NCBI RefSeq assembly: GCF_010470665.1
Contig: NZ_VOPZ01000006.1
Span: 1 to 36,217 of the forward strand
Direction of reading: 5' to 3'
Source: Desulfovibrio sp. JC022
Lineage (GTDB): Bacteria; Desulfobacterota; Desulfovibrionia; Desulfovibrionales; Desulfovibrionaceae
Length of the DNA: 36,217 bases
Of the stretch, positions 1-8,167 are shown in pieces. A model generated the notes under the pieces. It worked only from the letters and a program-made list of their open reading frames with translations. It was not told the DNA's origin and ran no database searches. Made by a program: the position numbers and the translations under genes. Each line of letters starts with the position of its first letter. The first letter of the stretch is position 1.

Positions 1-2
1 CT

Positions 3-437
3 AGTGATCCAAGGATTTATGGAACAACACTGGCAGCGGCAGCATTACCCGGAGTCATTGCAGGTGGTATACTTGCAGGCGGGGAGCTTGCAACCGTGGG
101 AGCCGCAACTGCCAGAAGGGCTGCACCTCATGTAAGTAGGGGGCTTGAGAAGCTTGGGAAGGCGGCAAAGCGTACTAGGGATTTGGTACGGGATACAGGA
201 AGAAAGGCTGATATAAATATAAAAAACAATTCAGCAAAAGCGACTAAAGGTAAATATGAGGTGGACTCTAACGATGTAGTCGAAGGTGCTACTACTTTTA
301 TTGATGGCTTACCTCCGTCAAATGGCAAATTAAGTGGCCCGATCGGAGCACTATATGGATTGAATGATGCCGGTAAAAATGGCAGAGAGGTTGTACAAGA
401 GGTAAAAAACAAGAGTGGGAATAAAAAAAATAAGTAA
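3..437 (+). CDS. C-terminal fragment of a large protein, possibly a polymorphic (Rhs-type) toxin tail; 5' end outside window
   Basis: The reading frame is open from base 3 with no start needed, so this is the last 144 or so residues of a protein that begins outside the window. A GTG at 96 would give a 113-aa product, but the frame continues upstream through a Gly/Ala-rich hydrophobic stretch (ALPGVIAGGILAGGELATVG), so I treat it as partial. It then becomes basic (RGLEKLGKAAKRTRDLVRDTGRK) and ends in a Lys/Asn-rich tail. A glycine-rich hydrophobic segment followed by a basic polar domain, with a small overlapping gene downstream, resembles the tip of Rhs/YD-repeat toxins. That is inference: no toxin motif or catalytic residues are recognised. 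Base composition is more AT-rich than in the genes from 1020 on, fitting a transferred module. Confidence 0.5.
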   Translation, partial: SDPRIYGTTLAAAALPGVIAGGILAGGELATVGAATARRAAPHVSRGLEKLGKAAKRTRDLVRDTGRKADINIKNNSAKATKGKYEVDSNDVVEGATTFIDGLPPSNGKLSGPIGALYGLNDAGKNGREVVQEVKNKSGNKKNK

Positions 438-813
438 GCATATTTCTTTGGGGCGAATCATTGTTATTGTATATGCAGTTGCCGTGATTGTTGGAGCTTG
501 GCCTACTGAAACTCCTCGTTACTATAAAGGGCATGAAGTCGGAATAGTTGGTCGATGGGCAACAGTTGTTTTCGGGATTATTATGTTCTGGTGTGGTGTG
601 CTTTATAAGTTCTCGAAAGGAGGTAAAAACTTTACCCGTCATGAACAATCCATTTGTTCAAAGTGTCAAAAAGTTTATCTTGCAGGACAAGCACCTGCAA
701 ATGCTTCCTGCGAATTATGTGGAATCAATTTAGAACCTCTCGATGGATTTTACGAACGCCACCCAGAGCTAAAAGATGCTCCGGAAGAATTCACTCCACC
801 GGAAGAAGATTAA
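415..813 (+). CDS. Small two-TM membrane protein with a C-terminal zinc-ribbon-like motif; possible immunity partner
   Basis: A 132-aa protein starting at GTG 415, inside the last 23 bases of the preceding gene, with AGAGGT 11 bases upstream as a weak ribosome site. Residues about 12-29 and 46-63 are hydrophobic and probably span the membrane. The C-terminal half has two CxxC-type knuckles (SICSKCQ and ASCELCG, about 17 residues apart), which suggests one bound zinc, and an acidic end (PEEFTPPEED). The function is not recognised. Tight overlap with a possible toxin tail and the AT-rich coding style make an immunity protein a reasonable guess, but a generic zinc-ribbon membrane protein is equally compatible. 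A strong terminator hairpin follows directly. Confidence 0.6.
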   Translation: MGIKKISKHISLGRIIVIVYAVAVIVGAWPTETPRYYKGHEVGIVGRWATVVFGIIMFWCGVLYKFSKGGKNFTRHEQSICSKCQKVYLAGQAPANASCELCGINLEPLDGFYERHPELKDAPEEFTPPEED

Positions 814-817
814 CAAT

Positions 818-841
818 GCCCCCGGACCCCGGTCCGGGGGC
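818..841 (+). terminator. GC-rich terminator hairpin
   Basis: A 10-bp perfect stem (GCCCCCGGAC paired with GTCCGGGGGC) with the loop CCCG begins 5 bases after the stop codon of the membrane protein. Only a weak T-rich run follows (TGGTTCATTTCATT), so it may be partly factor-dependent. Confidence 0.7.
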
Positions 842-1019
842 TGGTTCATTTCATTATCTCCACCTACTTCACAGAGCCTAATAAATTTATTTTCACCCCC
901 TCCCCTTATCTTGCCATCTCCCCATCCGAACTTATATGTAGCCCAGACATTGCCCCACTTGATAATTTGGGATATGCAATTTCTCGCAACAGATATTTCA
1001 AAGCACGGAGTAAATATAA

Positions 1020-1274
1020 ATGCCTATTTTCGAATATAAATGCGCTGACTGCGGCAAGGAATTCGAGGAGCTGGTTTTCAACCGCGACGAATGTCCTCCC
1101 TGCCCGCACTGCAAATCTGAAAAAACTGACAAACTCATGTCCGCCTGCAAATTCAAAACCGGCGGCGGGGCTCCTGATATGAGTGACGTCAGTTCTGCTC
1201 CCGCTCCGGCGGCTTCTTCCAGCAGCGCTTGCGCCGGATGCTCCGGCGGCGACTGCTCTTCCTGCGGAAGTTAA
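1020..1274 (+). CDS. FmdB-family zinc-ribbon protein
   Basis: An 84-aa protein starting MPIFEYKCADCG, the hallmark opening of the FmdB/CxxC_CxxC_SSSS family. The two zinc knuckles are C8-x2-C11 and C28-x2-C31, with an extra C25 in the second. The C-terminal third is a low-complexity Ala/Ser/Pro linker followed by a Cys-Gly-Ser tail (ACAGCSGGDCSSCGS). The ATG at 1020 is preceded by CGGAG nine bases upstream. FmdB was named as a putative regulator of formamidase in Methylophilus; the general role of the family is unclear, so no function is assigned beyond small zinc-ribbon protein. It lies 33 bases upstream of hemC on the same strand and is probably co-transcribed with it. Confidence 0.88.
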   Translation: MPIFEYKCADCGKEFEELVFNRDECPPCPHCKSEKTDKLMSACKFKTGGGAPDMSDVSSAPAPAASSSSACAGCSGGDCSSCGS

Positions 1275-1307
1275 ATCAACAATAAATTTCAACAATACGG
1301 CGGAACA

Positions 1308-2234
1308 ATGAGAAAACTAACTATCGCAACCCGTGGCAGCAAACTTGCCCTCTGGCAGGCCAACCATATTTCCGATCTTCTGCGTGAAGAATATCCCGGA
1401 ATCGACGTTCAACTGCTCAAGATCAAAACCAAGGGCGACAAGATTCTGGATGTTCCGCTGGCAAAAGTAGGCGGCAAAGGCCTTTTCGTAAAAGAAATCG
1501 AAGAAGCACTGCTTGATGGTCGCGCAGACCTCGCCGTACACAGTATGAAGGACGTTCCTACCGAACTTCCCGAAGGCCTTGAAGTTGGCGTTATTCCCCC
1601 GCGTGAAGCAGAAACCGACACCCTGCTTTCCGTAAAATACGATTCTCTCAAAGACCTGCCCGCAGGCGCAGTTGTCGGCACCAGCAGCCTTCGCCGACAG
1701 TCTCAGGTTCTGGCTCTGCGCGGTGATCTCAAGATCGAATCCCTGCGCGGAAACCTCGATACCCGTGTAGGTAAACTCCTGAACGGCGAATTCGACGCCA
1801 TTGTGGTTGCCACTGCCGGACTGAACAGGCTGGGTCTTTCCGCTCCCAAAAGCGAAATCCTCGGCCCCCCGACCTTCCTGCCCGCAGTGGCACAGGGCGC
1901 GCTGGGCATCGAATACCGCATTGAGGACACTGAAATTCAGGACATCCTCGCATTTCTGCATGACGGAATGACTGCCCGTCAGGTTAAAGCCGAACGCGGA
2001 TTCCTGACCGGCCTTGACGGCGGTTGTCAGGTTCCCATTGCAGCATGGTCCCAGCTTGACGGCGATCAGGTCAAACTGACCGGATTCGTTGCTGATATAG
2101 ACGGTTCCAGCCCCATTCGCATGGAAAAGAGCGGTCCTGCTGACGATGCATGGAACATTGGTCTTGCTTTGGCCGAAGAAGTGCTGGCCGCAGGAGCTAA
2201 AGAGATACTCGATCGCGTTTATGAAAAGTGCTGA
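1308..2234 (+). CDS. hemC: Porphobilinogen deaminase (hydroxymethylbilane synthase)
   Basis: A 308-aa cytoplasmic enzyme that joins four porphobilinogen molecules into hydroxymethylbilane, the third step from 5-aminolevulinate towards siroheme, heme and cobalamin. The family opening is clear ([17 protein letters not shown]). The catalytic Asp lies in HSMKDVPTE (D82), and the Arg-rich substrate site appears as GTSSLRRQ (about 124-131) and [10 protein letters not shown] (about 144-153). C240 in GLDGGCQVP carries the dipyrromethane cofactor. Length is standard. CGGAACA precedes the ATG. The gene follows the FmdB-like gene closely and overlaps the next gene by 14 bases. In a sulfate reducer the product feeds siroheme for dissimilatory sulfite reductase as well as cobalamin, which links it loosely to cobT in this window. 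Confidence 0.97.
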   Translation: MRKLTIATRGSKLALWQANHISDLLREEYPGIDVQLLKIKTKGDKILDVPLAKVGGKGLFVKEIEEALLDGRADLAVHSMKDVPTELPEGLEVGVIPPREAETDTLLSVKYDSLKDLPAGAVVGTSSLRRQSQVLALRGDLKIESLRGNLDTRVGKLLNGEFDAIVVATAGLNRLGLSAPKSEILGPPTFLPAVAQGALGIEYRIEDTEIQDILAFLHDGMTARQVKAERGFLTGLDGGCQVPIAAWSQLDGDQVKLTGFVADIDGSSPIRMEKSGPADDAWNIGLALAEEVLAAGAKEILDRVYEKC

Positions 2235-2490
2235 TCCCGAAATCCTGAAAGATTTCCGGACAATTCCGGGAGTCGGTAAATCCATTGCCATGGACCTTTG
2301 GAATATGGGCTACCGTTCCCTTGATGAAATCAAGGGCGAAAATCCGGACGACATGTATGCACGACTTGAAGAGCTTGCAGGTTGTCATGTGGACCGCTGC
2401 ATGCTGTATGTGTTCAGGTGTGCGGTCTACTATGTGGGTAACGAGAAGCGGGACCCTGAGCTAGAAAAATGGTGGAATTGGAAAGATTGA
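2221..2490 (+). CDS. Helix-hairpin-helix (Cdd1/'pathogenicity locus'-like) protein
   Basis: An 89-aa protein. The frame is open further upstream inside hemC, but ATG 2221 is the sensible start because the protein then begins [21 protein letters not shown], with the helix-hairpin-helix motif [17 protein letters not shown] near the N-terminus. This matches the small Cdd1-type family ('pathogenicity locus'), predicted to bind nucleic acid through an HhH element. The central [23 protein letters not shown] segment has three Cys. The start lies 14 bases inside the end of hemC, so translation is probably coupled. A perfect terminator hairpin follows. The cellular role is unknown. Confidence 0.82.
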   Translation: MKSADPEILKDFRTIPGVGKSIAMDLWNMGYRSLDEIKGENPDDMYARLEELAGCHVDRCMLYVFRCAVYYVGNEKRDPELEKWWNWKD

Positions 2491-2514
2491 TTTACATGGT
2501 TTGAATCAAGTTTG

Positions 2515-2550
2515 AAGCCCGGATTCGACTTAGTCGAATCCGGGCTTTTT
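2515..2550 (+). terminator. Intrinsic terminator of the FmdB-hemC-HhH operon
   Basis: A 15-bp perfect stem (AAGCCCGGATTCGAC paired with its complement, loop TTA) runs directly into a T-tract (CTTTTTT). It sits 24 bases after the stop codon of the HhH gene. Confidence 0.92.
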
Positions 2551-2675
2551 TAATATATTTATTTTTTTTACATTAAGCCTCTAAAGTAACCGTCCAGCTG
2601 TCCGATAAGAGTTATAAACAGGTTTCATGTTCATTTAAAATCATCATTTATAACTTCCAAGGACGGAGGTATACA

Positions 2676-2897
2676 ATGGCAAACGCACCCGAACTCAACA
2701 AGGTTTCTCAGGCCCCTCCCATCAGGGACGAAGATCTGGCAAACTCAATGAAGAATCTGCAACGCAAGCGCTTGCGGAGAAAGGCATTCGCGGATCCCGA
2801 CATGTACCGCGAGCTGGTCAAGATTACCTCTTCACCAGTATACAATGCCAATGCGGAACTTATTCAGGCAGTTACAAGCAGCCGAGGTTCTGCGTAA
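2676..2897 (+). CDS. Small hypothetical protein (73 aa)
   Basis: A 73-residue soluble protein with a strong ribosome site (GGACGGAGG, 7 bases before the ATG) and a terminator of its own, so it is probably a true monocistronic gene. A flexible N-terminus (MANAPELNKVSQAPPIRDED) leads into a very basic helix-prone segment (KNLQRKRLRRKAF) and an amphipathic C-terminal half. No domain is recognised. The basic patch could bind nucleic acid, but this is only suggestive. The 185-base gap upstream holds the previous terminator and an AT-rich stretch that presumably contains the promoter. Confidence 0.7.
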   Translation: MANAPELNKVSQAPPIRDEDLANSMKNLQRKRLRRKAFADPDMYRELVKITSSPVYNANAELIQAVTSSRGSA

Positions 2898-2942
2898 AAA
2901 AATTTCACAAAAAGGAAACGCCAATTCCTCCTCATAAAAATG

Positions 2943-2981
2943 AAAGGCACAGGTTTGCAAAAACCTGCGCCTTTTATTTTT
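2943..2981. terminator. Bidirectional terminator between the 73-aa gene and the NAT gene
   Basis: A 14-bp stem (2943-2956 with 2961-2974, loop GCAA) carries one A/C mismatch. On the plus strand it is followed by TTTTATTTTT, and on the minus strand by TTTCATTTTTAT, so it can serve both convergent genes. Confidence 0.82.
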
Positions 2982-3020
2982 AAATTTTTTTCAGCTAATA
3001 AAGCCTGCTGTCAGCAGAAT

Positions 3021-3830
3021 TTATTTTTCTAATAAACTTACCTTTTCATACAATTTACAACTTTCTGTCCCTTTTACCTGAACTCCAAGTTCGTCACCAA
3101 GGATACGCCCCAGTTGTTCTGAACTGCTGATTTCTTCAACTCTGGTGCCGGATTGCGTAATCACCCAATACTCCAAATTACGCAAAGATCGGATCTCTCT
3201 TTCTAAAATAAGGGAAGCAACCAAATTATTTACAAAAACAGCGTTAGGATGCCGATGTGAATAAAAATGACCCAATTCGCAATCAGATTGGCCATAGCGC
3301 GCAAGCTCAAACCTGTATAAAGAAAAGAACTCACCCTTCTTCAACACCTGCATATGAAATTCTCCGGGCCGCCCCTCCGAAATGCGGAAAGCTTTCTCAC
3401 CGTCAGGGGACTCGTCACCTGACATTGGAACCGGAATCCTAGGTCCTGAAGGACCAAACCCTACGTCCAGAACGTATCTCTCCCCTTCATAATCAACCAC
3501 CGTAATGCGGTGTGTTAATCCGGGATGTATATCCTGATTATAAATTACGCGTGCCAGATAAAGTTTCGGTGAAAAGCCAAGCTCCTTTAAAATTCCGAAG
3601 AACAAACCATTCTGCTCAAAACAATATCCACCACGCCGGTTTATAATTATTCTCCGGTATAGAGATTCAAAATCCAGCAACAGGTCGTCACCAAGTTGAC
3701 ACCCTACGCTACAGAACGGAAAAGTGGCTACGTGGCGTGCAACAAGATCACTTATAAAATTTAAATCTGATTTACGACCATGCAGGTTCAGGATTCTTAA
3801 ATAATTTTCTACTAGTTCACGCCGTTTCAT
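3021..3830 (-). CDS. Arylamine N-acetyltransferase
   Basis: A 269-aa member of the NAT family, which transfers acetyl (or other acyl) groups from acyl-CoA to arylamines or hydrazines. The catalytic triad is visible: C70 in RRGGYCFEQN, H107 in GLTHRIT and D122 in YVLDVGFGP. The length is typical for bacterial NATs and the start is supported by an AGGAGC-like site just upstream. It lies 102 bases downstream of selD on the same strand with no obvious terminator between them, so it may be the distal gene of a cobT-selD-NAT transcript. A functional link to those genes is not evident. In some bacteria NAT relatives act in amide-forming biosynthesis, but there is no biosynthetic cluster here. Confidence 0.93.
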   Translation of the reverse strand: MKRRELVENYLRILNLHGRKSDLNFISDLVARHVATFPFCSVGCQLGDDLLLDFESLYRRIIINRRGGYCFEQNGLFFGILKELGFSPKLYLARVIYNQDIHPGLTHRITVVDYEGERYVLDVGFGPSGPRIPVPMSGDESPDGEKAFRISEGRPGEFHMQVLKKGEFFSLYRFELARYGQSDCELGHFYSHRHPNAVFVNNLVASLILEREIRSLRNLEYWVITQSGTRVEEISSSEQLGRILGDELGVQVKGTESCKLYEKVSLLEK

Positions 3831-3932
3831 AGGTCGCTCCTATCTTTTAATACTAATCTCTATCACCCTGCAATTTTGAATAAAACATCAAATGTCTCTT
3901 TTAGGACCACTGGCAATTACTCCGGATGGAAA

Positions 3933-4973
3933 CTACAAAATACGTAATCTGGCAACCCCATTTTCATGAGCTTTAACCTGCCCTACATGGGCGGCCAGAT
4001 CGCCAGCTTCCAGCAACATATCCTTGGCCTGCTGCAACTGGTCTTCAGGCACGGCAAGCACCAGACCACCGGATGTCTGAGCATCAAAAACAAGGTCAGT
4101 TTTGATGCTGTCGGCATCTGCTGCGGCCTTAACCTGTGAACTGCAATAGTTACGGTTGGCGAAGCTGCCCGCCGGAATCATGCCCATGGAGGCCAGCTCA
4201 ATCACATCATCCATAAACGGCACCTTGTCCAGCCACAGCTCCACAGCCACGCCGGAGGCATCTGCCATCTCCAGCACGTGCCCGCCAAGGCCGAACCCGG
4301 TCACATCAGTGGCACCCTTGAGGCCCAATTCACGGATGACTTTTCCGCCTGAAATGTTCAGCTTGGACGCCCATTTGTAAACATCTTTTTCAAAACGCTC
4401 TGCGCCGTCCCAATCGGCTTTGAGAGCTGTTGCCAACACTCCGGTTCCGAGCGGTTTAGTCAGCAGCAAATGATCGCCCTCACGCAAACCTTTATTGGAA
4501 GCGAATCCGTCAGGGTCAACCATCCCGGTCACCGAAAGGCCGTATTTGATTTCATCGTCCTCGACGCTATGCCCACCAGCGAGCACAGCCCCGGCTTCAC
4601 GGATTTTATCCATGCCGCCCTTCAGGATTTCACGCAGGATTTCCGGCCCCATTTCTTTCATGGGATAGCAGACAATATTCATGGCAGTCCAAGGTTCGCC
4701 GCCCATGGCGTAAACATCAGAAAGGGAATTAGCCGCGGCAATCTGCCCGAACCAGAACGGATCGTTGACTACCGGGGTAAAAAAATCCACGGTCTGGACC
4801 AGTGCTTTACCCGCAGGAAAAGAGACTATGGCGGAATCTTCGTTCCCGCCCAGCCCGGTCAGCAGACGTTCGTCCTCAACGGCTAAGCCGCACAAAACCT
4901 GCTCCAGGTCCCCCGGAGCGATCTTAGCAGCTCAACCGGCTGCTTTAACAGTCTTTACCAATTCTTTTGGCAT
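3933..4973 (-). CDS. selD: Selenide, water dikinase (SelD), itself a selenoprotein with in-frame UGA
   Basis: SelD makes monoselenophosphate, the selenium donor for Sec-tRNA, from selenide and ATP. A start at 4895 would miss the catalytic N-terminus. Reading from ATG 4973 gives MPKELVKTVKAAG-U-AAKIAPGDLEQVL, where codon 14 is TGA (4932-4934) exactly where homologues have Cys or Sec, followed by the invariant Lys (K17). AGGAGG at 4981-4986, seven bases upstream, fixes this start. The full product is 346 residues with the family's AIRS-type ATP-binding body (NEDSAIVSF, QTVDFFTPVVNDPFWFGQIAAANSLSDVYAMGG, TGFGLGGHVLEM). A hairpin just after the UGA fits a bacterial SECIS. It is three bases downstream of cobT, so the two are co-transcribed. 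SelD therefore needs its own product for its synthesis. Confidence 0.96.
4901..4919 (-). promoter_or_regulatory. Candidate bSECIS hairpin in selD
   Basis: On the minus strand a 5-bp stem (GCTCC/GGAGC) closes the 9-base loop GGGGGACCT. The loop starts 17 bases after the UGA and begins with G, which fits the general bacterial SECIS description (G in the first two loop positions, loop about 16-37 bases after UGA). No folding program was run. Confidence 0.6.
4932..4934 (-). other. selD: Selenocysteine codon (TGA, selD codon 14)
   Basis: The in-frame TGA lies between AAG and AAK in the SelD active-site motif. Frame and homology continue perfectly on both sides, which argues for recoding rather than a nonsense mutation. 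Confidence 0.94.
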
Positions 4974-4976
4974 GAC

Positions 4977-6062
4977 TTAACCTCCTGCGTGAACTCCGGC
5001 ATCGTCGAACGTTGCCATTTCGTTAAAAATATTTGCGGCTGCGCGCAACATGAACATGGACAGTGCTGCCCCGGACCCTTCACCGAGCCGCATGTCCAGA
5101 TGCAAAAGCGGCCTGCGTCCAAGGGCTTTGATCACTTTCGCGTACCCCGGTTCGGCTGAAGCGTGACTGAGCACACAATAACCGCTCACTGCCGGACAAA
5201 TCTTTACGGCAGCGGCATAGGCGGCTGTGGAAATAAATCCGTCAATGCAGACCATCTGCTTATTCTTTGCCCCGCCGAGGATCAATCCAGCCAGTGCGGC
5301 AATCTCATACCCGCCAAGGGCCGTAAGAATTGCAAAAGGATCAGCTGACCGAACAACCTCAGCATTGGCAGCAAGGGCGCAGCGGATAACGTCTGTTTTA
5401 CGGCGCACTCCCTCGGAATCTATCCCCCCGCCCGGTCCGGTTATATCAGCTGGATCTAGATCGAAATAAGCGCAGTAAAGGGCTGTGGATGGTGTGGTAT
5501 TTGAAACTCCCATCTCTCCGGTGCCGAGAACTTTAATGCCCTGAGCATGGGCCTCATCAGCAAGTTCAAATCCGAGAGCAACAGCCTGCCTACAGCACTC
5601 ACCGTTCATGGCCGGACCTTTAGAAATATTCGCTGTGCCGCAACCGATCCTGCGCTGGATCAGGTTGGGATGTTCAGGAAAAGGACCGCCCTTGCATCCG
5701 GCATCAACTACCAGCAGCTCCACCCCGGAAGTACGGGCCAGAACGTTTATTCCCGCTCCCCCGTCTAAAAAATTTTCCACCATCTGGCGAGTGACTTCCT
5801 GCGGGAAATAACTGACATCTTCCTCGTTAACCCCATGATCCCCGGCAATTGTGTAAATACGGGCAGGGTCGGCCTGCGGAGCTATACCGCCGGAAGCCAC
5901 ATACATTTTCGCAGCAAGATCTTCCAGCCTGCCCAGACTTCCAAGCGGTTTGGTCAGATTATCCAGATGGACGCGAGCCTGCTCTTCAAGAGCTGAATCC
6001 ACAGGCTGAACAGCATCAACAAGACGCTGCAACTCTTTTGCGGAAATTTTATTCACTGCCAT
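4977..6062 (-). CDS. cobT: Nicotinate-nucleotide--dimethylbenzimidazole phosphoribosyltransferase
   Basis: A 361-aa enzyme that makes alpha-ribazole 5'-phosphate from nicotinate mononucleotide and a lower-ligand base, part of nucleotide-loop assembly of cobalamin. Family motifs include LTKPLGSLGRLE (about 33-44), IAGDHGVNEEDVS, GMGEMGVSNTTPS-like GTGEMGVSNTTPS, and LRLGEGSGAAL-like MRLGEGSGAAL near the end with the catalytic Glu at E328. The start ATG at 6062 has GAGG only two bases away, so the spacing is poor, but no better start is seen. selD follows after three bases. The divergent WcbI-like gene begins 66 bases away, so promoters for both directions must be in 6063-6128. No cobalamin riboswitch is visible in that short gap. 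Confidence 0.96.
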   Translation of the reverse strand: MAVNKISAKELQRLVDAVQPVDSALEEQARVHLDNLTKPLGSLGRLEDLAAKMYVASGGIAPQADPARIYTIAGDHGVNEEDVSYFPQEVTRQMVENFLDGGAGINVLARTSGVELLVVDAGCKGGPFPEHPNLIQRRIGCGTANISKGPAMNGECCRQAVALGFELADEAHAQGIKVLGTGEMGVSNTTPSTALYCAYFDLDPADITGPGGGIDSEGVRRKTDVIRCALAANAEVVRSADPFAILTALGGYEIAALAGLILGGAKNKQMVCIDGFISTAAYAAAVKICPAVSGYCVLSHASAEPGYAKVIKALGRRPLLHLDMRLGEGSGAALSMFMLRAAANIFNEMATFDDAGVHAGG

Positions 6063-6128
6063 AACCTCATATTAGCACCCTTGCCGTATTGAGAAACCAT
6101 AAACGGGTATGCTAGGGTTCATCCCGAA

Positions 6129-6968
6129 ATGAAGAAAACCTGTATCTTACATGCCAATTGTCAAGGCGAACCGATGGAAGAACTGCTTTTGCTGAATGAT
6201 GAATTCAGCTCCAGCTATGACATCCACCGTTTCACCAACTACACCCGCGAATCCATCCCGGTGGAACTCATCGCCGATTGTGACCTTTTTCTGTACCAGC
6301 CCCTCTTGGGCGAAAGCTGGGCAGAACTAGCCTCGGATAAAATCATCTCCCGGATAAAAGGCACGTCCCGCTCCATCGCTTTTCCAAGCATGCTGTTCAA
6401 GCACTACTGGCCGCTATGGTCCAGCAGAACCGGATTCGATTACCGGGACACATTTCTGGATTCCCTGCTTGAAAAAGAACTGAGTGAATCCCAGATTCTG
6501 CACCTTTTCATGAACACCAGGCTGACCAACATCTACGATTTTAAAGAGATCACGGATCAGTCCATAAACATTGAAAGGACCAAAGAAGCACGAACCCCTG
6601 TCAAATACGTTGACTGGATTCTTGAAAATTACACGAGAAAGCCCTTATTCAATACCATCAACCATCCGCGCTCCGAACTGCTGACTCTGAGCGCAAACAC
6701 CATACTGCAAGAGCTGGGTATGGAGCGGCTAAATGAACAGGATTTGGAAAAATTCCCGCCGCCCTTTGCGGATTTTGAACAGCCCATTCATCCGCAGGTG
6801 GCAGATTTCCTCGGCCTTGAATTCGGCGGTCCGCAACATCGTTACCATGTATACGGAACGGAGCTGACCTTTGAAGAATACGCCATGCGCTACATCAAAT
6901 GCCGCCAAAACAATATTGAAGATTTCATTGCCTTCCTCATGGCCACAGCAGGAATGGAAAAGAATTAA
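6129..6968 (+). CDS. WcbI-like putative polysaccharide acyltransferase
   Basis: A 279-aa soluble protein opening with MKKTCILHANCQGEPMEELL. The HANCQ signature (residues 8-12) is characteristic of the WcbI family, an SGNH-like fold first described from the Burkholderia capsule locus and suspected to acetylate polysaccharide. Further on are YQPLLGESW, SIAFPSMLFKHYWPLW and FNTINHPRSELL, the last resembling the conserved N-x-x-HP block of such proteins. No signal peptide is seen, so it is probably cytoplasmic. It is a single gene, convergent with the YkgJ-like gene and overlapping it by four bases at the stop codons. There is no other capsule gene next to it, so the substrate is unknown. Confidence 0.7.
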   Translation: MKKTCILHANCQGEPMEELLLLNDEFSSSYDIHRFTNYTRESIPVELIADCDLFLYQPLLGESWAELASDKIISRIKGTSRSIAFPSMLFKHYWPLWSSRTGFDYRDTFLDSLLEKELSESQILHLFMNTRLTNIYDFKEITDQSINIERTKEARTPVKYVDWILENYTRKPLFNTINHPRSELLTLSANTILQELGMERLNEQDLEKFPPPFADFEQPIHPQVADFLGLEFGGPQHRYHVYGTELTFEEYAMRYIKCRQNNIEDFIAFLMATAGMEKN

Positions 6969-7561
6969 CCATTCAAATTCGGCGGTCCCATAACAATCAT
7001 TTCAGCGAGGGTCAGGTCCACTTTAGGTAAGGTCCTGATCTTATTACCGAGCAGTCCCATTTCAAGCCCCACGAGTTCCTTGTAAAGCGGAGTACGATCA
7101 ACCACAGGTACGTTATCCATACCCTCGGTCAACTCCTGACACTTGAAACAGCCGGGAAAAGAAAGCTGACGTCCGTTAGGCTGACGCAGAGTATTAACCA
7201 CCCCATGCATACGACAAATCATCAGTCGGTGCTTGTAAACCCCGCAAAGACCGTCATCATTTAACGGACACATTATCTTAGGACGCATCCCGTTATCCAG
7301 CATGGCCTTGGCATTACGCACATAGTCTTCTGAACGGCGGATATATTCATTACGCTTGTCTTCGGGAAGCTGATTCAAGCCCTGCCAAAGGTAGGTCCAT
7401 TCAACATAGGTGTGGTGCTGAAAATAGCTGGTGCAGCAGTTTTCTTCACAGCCTTCACAGGAAAGACCGATCCTGGCGGATGTGTCAGCATAAACAGAAG
7501 CCATACGCCCATAAAGCGCATCCAGCTTGCGGAACACGGCCTGTCTGGTCATTTTTTTCAT
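6965..7561 (-). CDS. YkgJ-family cysteine-cluster protein
   Basis: A 198-aa protein with the metal-binding Cys arrangement of the YkgJ (zinc- or iron-chelating) family: C35-x2-C38-x3-C42-C43 in CEGCEENCC, then C98 (MCPLNDDGLCGVYKHR), C106 and C116 (ICRMHG), and further Cys in FPGCFKC. The cluster probably binds zinc or an Fe-S centre; the physiological role is unknown. The start codon overlaps the stop of the shikimate kinase gene (TAATG at 7559-7563 on the minus strand), so translation is coupled and it is the last gene of a pyrR-aroK-like-ykgJ operon. No link between pyrimidine regulation and this protein is evident. Confidence 0.82.
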   Translation of the reverse strand: MKKMTRQAVFRKLDALYGRMASVYADTSARIGLSCEGCEENCCTSYFQHHTYVEWTYLWQGLNQLPEDKRNEYIRRSEDYVRNAKAMLDNGMRPKIMCPLNDDGLCGVYKHRLMICRMHGVVNTLRQPNGRQLSFPGCFKCQELTEGMDNVPVVDRTPLYKELVGLEMGLLGNKIRTLPKVDLTLAEMIVMGPPNLNG

Positions 7562-8115
7562 TATATATCCTTAACTTTTTTTACTTCTTTTGATTTGAGC
7601 CACTGGTGAATCTGCTCAACACATTCTTCCGGTGAGCAACTGTCCGTATCAACGGCAAAATCAGCATACTGTTCATAGAGGGGGATTCGTTCTTCGTAGA
7701 GACTCTCAAGTGTCTGCCCCGGAACAATGGCCAGACCGCGATTCTCTCCGCCGCCGACCCGCTTGAGGCAGGATTCGCTTGAAATACGCAGATAAATAAC
7801 CGGGCCGAGTACTTTAAGTCTTTCCATACCCTTGGGTCCATAAACAACACTGCCCCCGGTAGAAACAACTGTACGGAAAACCCCTAGGCTGGAAATAATG
7901 TACTCTTCGGCCTTGCGGAATTCCGGCACACCAAGATGATCCACGATATCCTGCAAAGGACGACCGTAGTAGCTCTCAATTACAGCGTCAGTATCAATAT
8001 GCTCCCAGCCGAGTTTTTCAGCCAGCAGAGGTGCCAGAGTTGACTTTCCGGCTCCGGCCATACCGATCAGAACAACAGAACTGTCTTCTGAAAACTCATG
8101 ATTCCATTCTTGCAT
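7561..8115 (-). CDS. aroK: Shikimate kinase-family protein
   Basis: A 184-aa P-loop kinase. I start at ATG 8115 (MQEWNHEFSEDS); a TTG at 8142 would add nine residues but is less likely. Walker A is GMAGAGKST (residues 18-26), followed by the shikimate-binding Asp in HIDTDAVIE, FRKAEEYII (usual FRxxE) and STGGSVV (usual TGGG). The lid region GGGENRGLAIVPGQTLESLYEERIPLYEQYADFAVDT matches the family's R-P-L and ER-x-P-Y-Y elements with some drift. The enzyme would phosphorylate shikimate in the chorismate pathway. The TGGS in place of TGGG and an unusual lid leave open a related small-molecule kinase. It lies 52 bases after pyrR and its stop overlaps the start of the ykgJ-like gene. Confidence 0.78.
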   Translation of the reverse strand: MQEWNHEFSEDSSVVLIGMAGAGKSTLAPLLAEKLGWEHIDTDAVIESYYGRPLQDIVDHLGVPEFRKAEEYIISSLGVFRTVVSTGGSVVYGPKGMERLKVLGPVIYLRISSESCLKRVGGGENRGLAIVPGQTLESLYEERIPLYEQYADFAVDTDSCSPEECVEQIHQWLKSKEVKKVKDI

Positions 8116-8167
8116 AAAAAATATCAAACCTTCCGGGCGCAATGCGCTCCGCAGCTGAAGCAGAAAA

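Noticed and set aside
1317-2291. 324-codon minus-strand open frame
   Set aside because: Antisense shadow of hemC and the HhH gene.
6063-6128. Cobalamin riboswitch between cobT and the WcbI-like gene
   Set aside because: The gap is only 66 bases and shows no conserved B12-box; too short for the aptamer.
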